The position numbers and the translations under genes were made by a program. The notes under the pieces were generated by a model that was not told where the DNA came from, did no database searches, and saw only the letters and a program-made list of their open reading frames with translations. This document shows, piece by piece, positions 1 through 7,705 of a stretch of DNA of 64,000 bases. The stretch is from Amycolatopsis thermoflava N1165 (lineage in GTDB: Bacteria > Actinomycetota > Actinomycetes > Mycobacteriales > Pseudonocardiaceae): the NCBI RefSeq assembly GCF_000473265.1, contig NZ_KI421511.1:5996360-6060359 (forward strand). Reading direction: 5' to 3'. Position 1 is the stretch's first letter; each line of letters begins with the position of its first letter.

Positions 1-1
1 C

Positions 2-328
2 GTCAACCACGACCCGCCGTTCCCGGGCATCCCGGACGGGCCCGACGGCATGCGCCAGGCCGCAGCGATGATGCGCCTGGCGATGCCCGACTGGCACAGC
101 GACGTCGAGCGGCTCGTCGCCGAAGACGACATCGTCGTGGAGGTGTTCACCGCCCGCGGCACCCACCAGGGCGAGCTGATGGGCGTGCCGGGCACCGGCC
201 GCACGATCTCCCTGCGTGGCATCAACGTCTTCCGTGTGCAGGGCGATCGCATCACCGAGCGCTGGGGCAGGCTCGACCAGCTCGGCCTGCTCCAGCAGCT
301 CGGGCTCACTTCTCCAGGATCGCCGTGA
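2..328 (+). CDS. SnoaL-like/ester cyclase family protein, 5' truncated
   Basis: The reading frame is open to the left edge, so the N-terminus lies outside the window. The visible ~108 residues carry the NTF2-fold signature of SnoaL-like ester cyclases: a VNHDPPFPG start, a W-H-x-D-V-E-x-L-V-A-E-D-D stretch and a G-R-x-I-S-L-R-G-I-N-V-F-R-V strand followed by a W-x-R-x-D-x-L-G-L-L tail. Members are small cytosolic proteins with hydrolase, isomerase or cyclase roles; the substrate cannot be told here. The 3' end overlaps the convergent thiolase gene by 23 bases. Confidence 0.75.
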   Translation, partial: VNHDPPFPGIPDGPDGMRQAAAMMRLAMPDWHSDVERLVAEDDIVVEVFTARGTHQGELMGVPGTGRTISLRGINVFRVQGDRITERWGRLDQLGLLQQLGLTSPGSP

Positions 329-1578
329 TGCCCTGGCCGCCCGCGGCGCAGATCGAGATCAGGCCCCGCCCGGAGCCCTTCTCGTGCAGCAGCTTCGCCA
401 GCGTCGCCACGATGCGGCCGCCCGTCGCCGCGAAGGGGTGGCCCGCGGCCAGCGACGAGCCGTTCACGTTCAGCTTCGACCGGTCGATCGGCCCGAGCGG
501 CGCGTCCAGCCCGAGCTTCTCCTTGGCGAACGCCGGGCTCTCCCACGCCTTCAACGTCGCGAGCACCTGGGGAGGCGAACGCCTCGTGGATCTCGTAGAA
601 GTCGAAGTCCTGCAGCGTCAGGCCGGCCTTCGCCAGCATCCGCGGCACCGCGTACGCCGGGGCCATCAGCAGGCCCTCGCCGCCGTGCACATAGTCCACC
701 GCCGCGGTCTCCGAGAACGTCAGGTACGCCAGGACCGGCAGCTTCCGCGCGGCGGCCCACTCCTCGGTGGCCAGCAGGACGGTCGACGCGCCGTCGGTCA
801 GCGGGGTCGAGTTGCCCGCGGTCATCGTCCCGTCGGGGCCGCCGAACACCGGCTTGAGCTTGGCCAGCTTCTCCGCGGTCGAGTCCGGCCGCAGGTTCTG
901 GTCGCGGGACAGCCCGAGGTAGGGCGTCACCAGGTCGTCGAAGAACCCGCGCTCGTAGGCCGCGGCGAGGCGCTGGTGGCTGGTCGCGGCGAGGACGTCC
1001 TGCTCCTCGCGCGAGATCTCCCACTCCTTGGCCGTCAGCGACGCGTGCTCGCCCATCGACAGCCCGGTGCGCGGCTCGGCGTTGCGCGGGATCTCCGGCA
1101 CGATCTGGCCGGGCCGCAGTTTGGTCAGCAGCTTGAGCCGCTGGCCCACCGTCTTCGCGGAGTTGAGCTGCACCAGGATGCGGCGCAGGTCGTCGTTCAC
1201 CGCGAGCGGGGCGTCGGAGGTGGTGTCCACACCGCCGGCGATCGCCGAGTCGATCTGGCCGAGCGCGATCTTGTTCGCGACGTTGACGATCGCCTGCAGC
1301 CCGGTGCCGCACGCCATCTGGACGTCCGCGGCCGGGGTCTCCGGCGAGAGCTTGCTGCCCAGCACGCTCTCCCGGGCCAGGTTGAAGTCGCGCGCGTGCT
1401 TGAGCACGGCGCCCGCGGCGACCTCACCGATGCGCTCGCCCTGCAGCGCGAAGCGGCTCACCAGGCCGTCCAGGGCGGCGGTGAGCATGTCCTGGTTGGA
1501 CGCGTTGGCGTAGCGGCCGTTCGACCGCGCGAACGGGATGCGGTTGCCGCCGACGATGGCGACGCGACGAACGTCCAT
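306..1578 (-). CDS. fadA2: Acetyl-CoA C-acyltransferase (thiolase), FadA2-like, apparent frameshift
   Basis: Thiolase that makes or cleaves 3-ketoacyl-CoA in fatty-acid metabolism. From the ATG at 1578 (MDVRRVAIVGGNRIPF) the frame carries the nucleophile motif MACGTGLQAI and runs to YEIHEAFAS. The family continuation QVLATLKAWE, the GHPFAATG histidine motif and the SICAAGGQG cysteine motif lie in the next frame, ending at 306. The shift sits in a run of four G (569-572 on the plus strand); removing one base restores a 423-residue protein, the usual length. Divergent from fabG4 across a palindromic promoter, matching the mycobacterial fadA2-fabG4-htdX order. Either a sequencing slip in a homopolymer or a real lesion that removes both C-terminal catalytic residues. 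Confidence 0.85.
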
Positions 1579-1609
1579 CAATTCCTCCCACTGCGGTGGT
1601 GAGCCTCGG

Positions 1610-1639
1610 ATGACAGTGTAACCTACTCACGAGTAGGTA
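1610..1639. promoter_or_regulatory. Divergent promoter with perfect palindromic operator
   Basis: The arms ACCTACTC and GAGTAGGT (1621-1638) form an exact inverted repeat with a 2-bp centre between the divergent thiolase and fabG4 starts. A plus-strand -35-like ATGACA (1610-1615) and -10-like TAGGTA (1634-1639) bracket it. A minus-strand TACACT (1615-1620) abuts it. A repressor bound here would cover both promoters. The TetR gene at 3878-4543 is the natural candidate, by inference only. Confidence 0.7.
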
Positions 1640-1660
1640 AGCTCGGTAAGGAGGCACGTC

Positions 1661-3007
1661 ATGGCCGACCGGTATCAGCAGTTCACCAAGACGCCGATCG
1701 GGAAGTTCCTGGTGCCCAAGCTCGGGCTGCCCAACCCGCCGGTGCTGCGCCGCTACCGCCCCGGCCAGCCCGCCCTCGATGGTCCCGCACTTTTCGGCGC
1801 CGCGCCCGGTGGACGGCTCGAAAAGACCGTGCAGAACCAGCTCGCGGCGGCCGGTATCACGGTGCTGACCGAGCCCGCGGGCGGCGACCAGCGCTACGGC
1901 GGCCTGGTGTTCGACGCCACCGGCATCACCGACCCGGCGCAGCTGCGTGAGGTGTACCTGTTCTTCCACCCGGTGATCCGCAAGATCGGCTACTGCGGCC
2001 GGGTCATCGTGCTCGGCACCCCGCCGGAGCTGGCCGACGGCCGGGAGCGGATCGCCCAGCGCGCGCTCGAAGGGTTCGTCCGCTCGGTCGGCAAGGAGCT
2101 CAAGCGCGGCGCGACCGCCCAGCTCGTCTACGTCGCGCCCGGCGCGGAGGAGGCCGCCGAGTCGACGCTGCGGTTCGTGCTGTCGGCCAAGTCGGCGTTC
2201 GTGGACGCCCAGGTGATCCGCGTCGGCGCCACCGGCACGCCGTCGGTGCCCGCGGTCGAGAACTGGGAGAAGCCGCTCGACGGCAAGGTCGCCCTGGTCA
2301 CCGGCGCGTCCCGGGGCATCGGCGCGGCGATCGCCGAGGTGCTCGCCCGCGACGGCGCGCACGTGGTCGGCCTGGACATCCCGGCGCAGGGCGGCGAGCT
2401 GTCCGAGGTCGCCAACAAGGTCGGCGGTTCCGCGCTGCAGATGGACATCACCGCGGCGGACGCGCCGGACAAGCTCGCCGCCTACCTGAAGGAGCGGCAC
2501 GGCGGGGTCGACATCGTCGTGCACAACGCGGGCATCACGCGCGACAAGACGCTCGGCAACCTCACCGAGGGCGCCTGGGACGCGGTGATCACCGTGAACC
2601 TGGCCGCGCAGCTGGCGGTCAACGACAAGCTGCTGAGCGAGAAGGTGCTCCGCGAGAACGGCCGCATCATCGGCGTTTCGTCGATCGCGGGCATCGCGGG
2701 GAACGTGGGCCAGACCAACTACGGCACCAGCAAGGCCGGCGTGATCGGCATGGTGCAGGACGGCGCGCCGAAGCTCGCCGAGTACGGCGCCACCATCAAC
2801 GCCGTCGCGCCCGGGTTCATCGAGACGAAGATGACCGCGGCGGTCCCGCTGTTCATCCGCGAGGCCGGGCGGCGGCTGTCCAGCCTCGGCCAGGGCGGGC
2901 TGCCGGTCGACGTCGCCGAGACGATCGCCTGGTACGCCAACCCGGCGTCGGCCGCGGTCAACGGCAACGTGGTCCGCGTCTGCGGCCAGGCTCTGCTGGG
3001 GGCGTGA
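1661..3007 (+). CDS. fabG4: High-molecular-weight 3-oxoacyl-(ACP/CoA) reductase
   Basis: NADH-type short-chain reductase of 448 residues, twice the size of ordinary FabG. Residues 1-205 form the flavodoxin-like N-terminal domain typical of FabG4. The SDR domain starts near 210 with the TGASRGIG dinucleotide loop, then HNAGITRD, the catalytic Ser in GVSSIAG and Y-x-x-x-K in NYGTSK. It reduces 3-ketoacyl thioesters to 3-hydroxyacyl thioesters. A good ribosome site (GGAGG) precedes the ATG. The next gene starts at its stop codon, so both are co-transcribed, and with the thiolase they form a chain-elongation or degradation module. Confidence 0.9.
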   Translation: MADRYQQFTKTPIGKFLVPKLGLPNPPVLRRYRPGQPALDGPALFGAAPGGRLEKTVQNQLAAAGITVLTEPAGGDQRYGGLVFDATGITDPAQLREVYLFFHPVIRKIGYCGRVIVLGTPPELADGRERIAQRALEGFVRSVGKELKRGATAQLVYVAPGAEEAAESTLRFVLSAKSAFVDAQVIRVGATGTPSVPAVENWEKPLDGKVALVTGASRGIGAAIAEVLARDGAHVVGLDIPAQGGELSEVANKVGGSALQMDITAADAPDKLAAYLKERHGGVDIVVHNAGITRDKTLGNLTEGAWDAVITVNLAAQLAVNDKLLSEKVLRENGRIIGVSSIAGIAGNVGQTNYGTSKAGVIGMVQDGAPKLAEYGATINAVAPGFIETKMTAAVPLFIREAGRRLSSLGQGGLPVDVAETIAWYANPASAAVNGNVVRVCGQALLGA

Positions 3008-3912
3008 TGACGGTCAAGGAACTGCGTGAGGCGCCGAAGCTGGCGCCGTTGTACGCCAAGGCGTTGCTGCCGCACAGCGGTGGCGGCGGCCTGCCGGACA
3101 CCGAGTACGTGCGCGCCGGCGTCGAGTTCGACCCGGCGCACGTGGCGGCCTACAACCAGGTCTGCGGGTTCCGGCTGGGCGACGAGCTGCCGGTGACCTA
3201 CCCGCACATGCTCGCGTTCCCGCTGCAGATGGCGCTGATGACCCAGCCGGACTTCCCGTTCTCGCTGCTGGGCATGGTGCACGTCGCCAACCGCATCACG
3301 CAGCGCCGACCGGTGCGGCTGACCGACACCGGCACGGTGCGGGTGCGCGCGGAGAACCTGCGGCCGCACGAAAAGGGCCGCCAGTTCGACGTGATCAGCG
3401 AGTACACCACGGCCGACGGTCCGATTTGGACAGAGGTGAGCACGTACCTGCGGCGTGGCGGCGGCGAGGGCGGCGGGAAGCGCGAGCAGCTCGCGGCGCC
3501 CGCACCCAAGGCGATCTGGCGCGTGCCCGCCGACATCGGCCGCCGCTACGCCGAGGTGTCCGGTGACCGCAACCCGATCCACCTGCACCCGCTGACCGCG
3601 AAGCTGTTCGGGTTCCCGTCGGCGATCGCGCACGGCATGTGGACGAAGGCGCGGGTTCTCGCCGCGTTCGAGGGCAGGCTGCCGGACGCTTACACGGTGG
3701 ACGTGAAGTTCAAGCTGCCCGTGCTGCTGCCGGCGAAGGTCGCGTTCACGTCTTGGCAGACGGGTGGCGGGTGTTACCGCGGCGCGAAGCGCCTCGATGA
3801 GGGGCGGCGGTCGGGTGGCGGGTGGGCATTCGAGCTGTGGGCGGCGAAGAAGCCGAAGCCGCATCTGGAGGGGACGATCACTCCTCCGGACGCCACACCG
3901 AACCCTCGATGA
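3007..3912 (+). CDS. htdX: MaoC-like (R)-specific enoyl-CoA/3-hydroxyacyl dehydratase
   Basis: Double hot-dog hydratase of about 301 residues. The hydratase-2 motif, with catalytic Asp and His, is visible as VSGDRNPIHLHPL near residues 185-197, followed by AIAHGMWTK. The N-terminal half is the degenerate hot-dog. It interconverts 3-hydroxyacyl and trans-2-enoyl thioesters, the step after FabG4. Start is ATG 3007 (TGATG overlap with fabG4) or the GTG three bases earlier. Odd point: near the C-terminus a 13-base direct repeat (3761-3773 and 3812-3824) brackets 51 bases, adding about 17 residues between TSWQTGGG and GWAFELWAAKKPKPH. The 3' end overlaps the convergent TetR gene by 35 bases. Confidence 0.88.
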   Translation: MTVKELREAPKLAPLYAKALLPHSGGGGLPDTEYVRAGVEFDPAHVAAYNQVCGFRLGDELPVTYPHMLAFPLQMALMTQPDFPFSLLGMVHVANRITQRRPVRLTDTGTVRVRAENLRPHEKGRQFDVISEYTTADGPIWTEVSTYLRRGGGEGGGKREQLAAPAPKAIWRVPADIGRRYAEVSGDRNPIHLHPLTAKLFGFPSAIAHGMWTKARVLAAFEGRLPDAYTVDVKFKLPVLLPAKVAFTSWQTGGGCYRGAKRLDEGRRSGGGWAFELWAAKKPKPHLEGTITPPDATPNPR

Positions 3913-4543
3913 GGTCGTTGAACCCCAGCCACACCAGGTTCATCAGCCACGACGCGAGCACGCCGTCCGACACCTCGGAGTGATCGAGCCACCAGTCGGC
4001 CAGCGATTCGGCGGCTCCGACGAGCGCCACGGCGAGGGCCGGGCCGGAGAACTCGGCCCGGTTCCCCAGGCCCTTCTTCATGCCCGCGGTGACCACGAGC
4101 GCGGTGACCACCTCGATGGCGCGCGAGCGGAGCATGGTGATCTCGTCGGCGAACCGGCCGCCGACGGTCAGCGCCTGGCGGTGCAGGACCGTCCAGGAGT
4201 CCCGGTACTCGGCGACGAAGCGGTAGAACGACCGCAACCCGTGCCACAGCTGCATGTCCGGCGGCAGTTCCGAGCGCAGTCCGTCGCGGACCGCCTCCAG
4301 CAGGCGGCCTGCCTCCCGGCGGATGCACTTGGCGAACAGGTCCTCCTTGGCGCCCAGGTAGGAGTAGATCATCGGCTTGGAGACGCCGGCGACCTCGGAG
4401 ATCTCGTCCATCGACGCGGAGTGGTAGCCGTGCCGGGAGAACACCTCCACGGCGGCGTCCAGGATCTGCCGTTCTCGCACGGCTCTGGGCAACCGCCGCG
4501 AGCGCGGGGTCTTCACGTCTTCCGTCACGCCGACCTCCTTCAC
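3878..4543 (-). CDS. TetR family transcriptional regulator
   Basis: TetR repressor of 221 residues. Residues 20-66 hold the DNA-binding domain (RERQILDAAVEVFSRHGY, then the helix-turn-helix at about 45-64, MDEISEVAGVSKPMIYSYL). The remainder is a helical ligand domain with an ADWWLDHSE segment. It lies beside fabG4-htdX as in the mycobacterial Rv0238-Rv0243 neighbourhood, so control of that operon through the palindrome at 1621-1638 is likely, with an acyl-CoA as plausible ligand (inference). It is divergent from the SCP2 gene with only 46 bases between the starts. Confidence 0.88.
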   Translation of the reverse strand: MKEVGVTEDVKTPRSRRLPRAVRERQILDAAVEVFSRHGYHSASMDEISEVAGVSKPMIYSYLGAKEDLFAKCIRREAGRLLEAVRDGLRSELPPDMQLWHGLRSFYRFVAEYRDSWTVLHRQALTVGGRFADEITMLRSRAIEVVTALVVTAGMKKGLGNRAEFSGPALAVALVGAAESLADWWLDHSEVSDGVLASWLMNLVWLGFNDLIEGSVWRPEE

Positions 4544-4589
4544 GCCGAAACGCTACCTCCTCACCTCTCCGCCGGTAGAATCTCCGCCT

Positions 4590-5162
4590 GTGTCCGGCAC
4601 AGTGGTCGACGCGTTCGCCCGCCAGATCGATCTGAGCAGGCTGTCCGCGGAGCAGTTCATCCAGCTGCTCGAAACTCTGCACATGCTGGGGTCGGCCGGG
4701 ACCGGCGTGCACCTGAGCGGGCTGTCCACGGAAACGCTCGCCGACCTCGTGCGGCGCGCGTCGAAGGAGCAGCTCAGGGCGATCGGCGAGCACCCCGAGC
4801 TGCGGATGGTGTTCCTGGAGGAGATCTTCCGCCGGATGTCGGACCACTTCCTGGCGGAGAAGGCGCGGTATTCGAGCGTCGTGGTGTGCTGGCGGTTCCC
4901 GGGCGGTTCGGGGATCGGCGGGTACGACCGGTTCCAGACGGTCATCGAGGACGGCCGGTGCCACTCGGGGAAGGACCTGGGGCGCGAGCCGGACACGACG
5001 ATCACGATCGCGCCGGACGACTTCTTCCGCGTGGCGACGGGCAACGCCGCGGTGGCGGCGATGTTCGTGACCGGGAAGGTCAAGGTGAAGGGCGAGTACG
5101 CGCCCGCGGTGCGGCTGTCGCGGGCTACTTCGATATTCCCAAGCCGGCCTAACCTTCGATGA
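4590..5162 (+). CDS. SCP2 sterol-binding domain protein, possible C-terminal frameshift
   Basis: Protein of 190 residues whose C-terminal half resembles SCP2 lipid-binding proteins (DTTITIAPDDFFRVATGNAAVAAMFVTGKVKVKGEYAPA). The N-terminal ~90 residues are helical. GTG 4590 lies 8 bases after a TAGAAT box (4576-4581) with no ribosome site, so the mRNA is probably leaderless. After VRLS the called frame ends RATSIFPSRPNLR, whereas the -1 frame reads AGYFDIPKPA-stop, which looks like a native family end; a base may be missing near 5118-5123. Function is unknown beyond lipid binding; it lies next to the lipid cluster. Its end overlaps fxsA by 14 bases. Confidence 0.75.
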   Translation: MSGTVVDAFARQIDLSRLSAEQFIQLLETLHMLGSAGTGVHLSGLSTETLADLVRRASKEQLRAIGEHPELRMVFLEEIFRRMSDHFLAEKARYSSVVVCWRFPGGSGIGGYDRFQTVIEDGRCHSGKDLGREPDTTITIAPDDFFRVATGNAAVAAMFVTGKVKVKGEYAPAVRLSRATSIFPSRPNLR

Positions 5163-5571
5163 TCGGGCGGTTGGTGGTCTCCTTGTCGACCACCTCGCTG
5201 TCGACGACGATGAGCCGGTTCGGCATGCGGCGTTCGGCGCGCTTGAGCCAGGCCCGGCGGACGATGCCGCGGGTGGGCGGCAGCAGCAGCGCCAGCCCGG
5301 CGAGGTCGGAGAGGAAGCCTGGGATCATGATGAGCAACCCGCCGAACGCGACGAGCATGCCGTCGGTGATCTCCGCGTGCGGCGACCGGCCGGCACGGGC
5401 GGTGGCGAGGAACGCCTGAGCGGCGCGCGCCCCTTCCCGCCGGGCGAGCCAGGAGCCGAGGAACGCCCCGACGACGAGCAGCCCGAGCGTGCCGAGGAAG
5501 CCGATGAGGGAGCTGACCGCCCAAACGGCAGCCACCTCGGCGACGATGTAGAGCAGCAACACTACAGCCAT
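5149..5571 (-). CDS. fxsA: FxsA family membrane protein
   Basis: Small integral membrane protein of 140 residues. Hydrophobic segments lie near 3-22, 26-44 and 74-95. The family signature GGLLIMIPGFLSDLAGLALLLPPTR is present, followed by a basic tail. E. coli FxsA (YtfF) relieves phage T7 exclusion by the F plasmid; the physiological role in actinobacteria is not known. It starts inside the last bases of the preceding P-loop gene, suggesting one transcript. Confidence 0.9.
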   Translation of the reverse strand: MAVVLLLYIVAEVAAVWAVSSLIGFLGTLGLLVVGAFLGSWLARREGARAAQAFLATARAGRSPHAEITDGMLVAFGGLLIMIPGFLSDLAGLALLLPPTRGIVRRAWLKRAERRMPNRLIVVDSEVVDKETTNRPIIEG

Positions 5572-6101
5572 ACCCGTCCAACGCGCGGCGCGGGCGGATT
5601 TCTCCCGGGCCGGGGAGGAACGGTCCGGCCTCGCGTGGGGTGGTCAGCAGGTACTGCCGGGCGCCGCGGCCGTGCTCGGCGATCGCGCGAAGGGCCCGGG
5701 GCCGCGAGCGGCGGCGGAAGGCCCAGATCCAGGCCAGGAACTCGAGGGACAGACGTTCCGGGCAGCCCGGCGCCTGCCCGTCCCGCCCCCAGCCCCGCAG
5801 GACACGCAGGACGGCCCGGCGCAGGCAGACCCTCCGCGGCGGGTCGAGAAGGATCACGGTGTCGGCGGCGGCGAGCCGGATCTCCAGCGTGCCGCCGTAG
5901 TTCCCGTCGAGGAGCCACCGCTCGCCGGCGACCAGGACCCGCTGCCGCGCGGCGAACTCCCCGGCGGGCAGCGGCACCCAGCCCGGCTGCCAGTAGACGT
6001 GGTCGAGGTGGGTGACCGGGAGGTCGAGCAGCGGCGCCCAGCCGCCGGGAGAAGGTCGACTTGCCCGCCCCACCGCAGCCGAGCACCACGACGCGCCGCA
6101 T
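5562..6101 (-). CDS. P-loop adenylate-kinase-like NTPase, apparent frameshift
   Basis: The ATG at 6101 opens with a textbook Walker A (VVVLGCGGAGKSTFSRRLG). The family sequence then continues one frame over (APLLDLPVTHLDHVYWQPGWVP, a DGNYGGTLEIRLAAADTVILLDPPR stretch and a WIWAFRRRSRPRALRAI segment). One extra base near 6033-6045 explains the switch. The stop at 5562 belongs to the first frame, so a second shift or a different end is needed; the true C-terminus is uncertain. Relatives are called adenylate kinase or topology-modulation proteins and have no fixed substrate. Unless the shift is a sequencing error, the product would be inactive. Confidence 0.6.
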   Translation of the reverse strand: MRRVVVLGCGGAGKSTFSRRLGAAARPPGHPPRPRLLAAGLGAAARRGVRRAAAGPGRRRAVAPRRELRRHAGDPARRRRHRDPSRPAAEGLPAPGRPACPAGLGAGRAGAGLPGTSVPRVPGLDLGLPPPLAAPGPSRDRRARPRRPAVPADHPTRGRTVPPRPGRNPPAPRVGRVWL

Positions 6102-6114
6102 GGCGCCCGGCCCG

Positions 6115-6759
6115 CTAGCCGACCTGTCGCAGCACGGCCGCCAGTTCCGCCGGCCGCGTCAGGAACGGGTGGTGCCCGCACGCCATCTCGACCACCGTGC
6201 CCGCCCGTTTCGCCTGCTCGCGCTGCACCTCCGGCGGCGTGGCCGGGTCGTCGGCGCACACCACGTACGTCGAGGGCAGCGAGCGCCACGCGGCGGCCCG
6301 CACCGGCTGGGTGAACGCCGCCGCGGTCTGCGGGACCAGTCGCGTCATGGCGCCGGCCGCAACCTCCGGGTCGCAGTCGTGCACGTAGCGCGGCGCGAGC
6401 GAGGGGCGCAGCGACACCAGTCCCTCCCCGGCGGGCTCCACCGGCGCCACGCCGCCGGTCACGTCGGCCAGGGACTCGCCCACGTCGGGCAGGTACGAGT
6501 CGACGTAGACCAGGTGCCGCGCCGCCCGGTGATCCGCCGCGGCCTCGGTCATCACCACTCCGCCGTAGGAGTGCCCGCACAGCACCGCGGGGCCGTCGTC
6601 CAGCGCCGCCCGCACCGCCGCGACGTCCGTGTACAGGTCACCCCCGCCACCGCAGCTGGGCAGCTCCACCGCCACGCTCTCCGGCAGCAGCGGCGTCATC
6701 CGGCTCCACCACCACGCGGCGTCACCGACCAGGGCCCCGTGCGCGAACACCACACGCAT
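6115..6759 (-). CDS. Alpha/beta hydrolase
   Basis: Cytosolic hydrolase of 214 residues, full length for the family. MRVVFAHGALVGDAAWW gives the first strand and oxyanion HG, GHSYGG carries the nucleophile Ser (about 82-87), an Asp lies in VVCADDPATPP and the catalytic His in ACGHHPFLTRP. The substrate is not predictable; relatives include salicylate-esterase-like and antibiotic-tailoring hydrolases. It is followed after 13 bases by the P-loop gene on the same strand. Confidence 0.88.
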   Translation of the reverse strand: MRVVFAHGALVGDAAWWWSRMTPLLPESVAVELPSCGGGGDLYTDVAAVRAALDDGPAVLCGHSYGGVVMTEAAADHRAARHLVYVDSYLPDVGESLADVTGGVAPVEPAGEGLVSLRPSLAPRYVHDCDPEVAAGAMTRLVPQTAAAFTQPVRAAAWRSLPSTYVVCADDPATPPEVQREQAKRAGTVVEMACGHHPFLTRPAELAAVLRQVG

Positions 6760-6804
6760 GCCCCCAACCTGGCACCGCCCGGCGGCTGCCGGAAGCGTGT
6801 TCGC

Positions 6805-7638
6805 TCAGGGCTTGCGGGCCACCCCGCCGAGGACGCGCGACTCCGAGGGCGCGTTCTTGAACAGGGTGGCCCGGTTCGGGTGCCACGCCGGCGCGTACAC
6901 CAGCCCCGGTTCGAGCAGCTCCCAGTCGCCGAAGAAGCGGGCGAACTCGGCGCGGGTGCGCAGCTGCCCGGGGTTCGTGGTGCCCTCGTAGTACTCCACC
7001 AGGTCGGCCAGCGCACGCCGTTCCTCGTCGCTGCGCGGGTTCTCGTTCGTCATCTGCGACAGGACCAGCAGCGAGCCCGGTGCGAGCCGGTTCCGGAAGT
7101 AGGCCACCCGGCTGTCCGGGTCGTCGGCGTCCTTGATGAAGTGCAGCACCGCGTTGATCACGAGCGCGACCGGCTGCCGTGCGTCGACCATGCCGGTGTC
7201 CAGCACCCGTTCCCACAGGTCCTCGGCGTGCATGAAGTCGGCGGCGATCGCCACGTGCCGCGCCGGATCCGCGGTGTCGGCCAGCAGCAGCTGCGAGTGC
7301 GCGAGCGCGACCGGCTCGTTGTCCACGTACACGACCCGGGTGTCCCGCTGCGGGCGCGCGTCGTCGGCGACGTCGTGCACGTTGCCCGCCGTCGGCAGCC
7401 CCGACCCGATGTCGACGAACTGCCGCACCCCCAGCCGCGCGCACTCCCGCACCGCGCGGCCGAGGAACTGCCTGCTGGTCTTCATGTACTCGCCGATCAA
7501 CGGCAGCCTGCGCCGGATCTTCTGCGCGAACTCCCGGTCGATCGCGTAGTTCGTCGTGCCGCCGATGAAGTAGTCGTAGACCCGCGCCGCGGACGGGCGG
7601 TCCAGACTGTTCTCCACAGCGCGCAACGCCTCGTCCAT
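6805..7638 (-). CDS. SAM-dependent methyltransferase, SAV2177/DUF574 family
   Basis: About 277 residues. Family marks are SAARVYDYFIGGTTNYAIDR at the N-terminus, the SAM loop FVDIGSGLPTAGNVHDVA, VVYVDNEPVALAHS and LVINAVLHFIKDADDP. Rossmann-fold methyltransferases of this group are abundant in actinomycetes, often near DUF397/XRE regulators; the acceptor is unknown. ATG 7638 is preferred because a TACCAT box lies 6 bases before it (leaderless pattern); ATGs at 7647 and 7671 are alternatives. A second family member lies at 60580-61413. Confidence 0.85.
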   Translation of the reverse strand: MDEALRAVENSLDRPSAARVYDYFIGGTTNYAIDREFAQKIRRRLPLIGEYMKTSRQFLGRAVRECARLGVRQFVDIGSGLPTAGNVHDVADDARPQRDTRVVYVDNEPVALAHSQLLLADTADPARHVAIAADFMHAEDLWERVLDTGMVDARQPVALVINAVLHFIKDADDPDSRVAYFRNRLAPGSLLVLSQMTNENPRSDEERRALADLVEYYEGTTNPGQLRTRAEFARFFGDWELLEPGLVYAPAWHPNRATLFKNAPSESRVLGGVARKP

Positions 7639-7705
7639 GCGTCCCATGGTAGTGATCAACGAAGTCCACATGTGATCCGAAATGAATTGCCCGTTTGGAG
7701 ATGCG

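Noticed and set aside
4553..6580. Open frame of 675 codons on the minus strand
   Set aside because: It is the shadow of several genes; only its middle matches the P-loop protein, which explains the frameshift instead.
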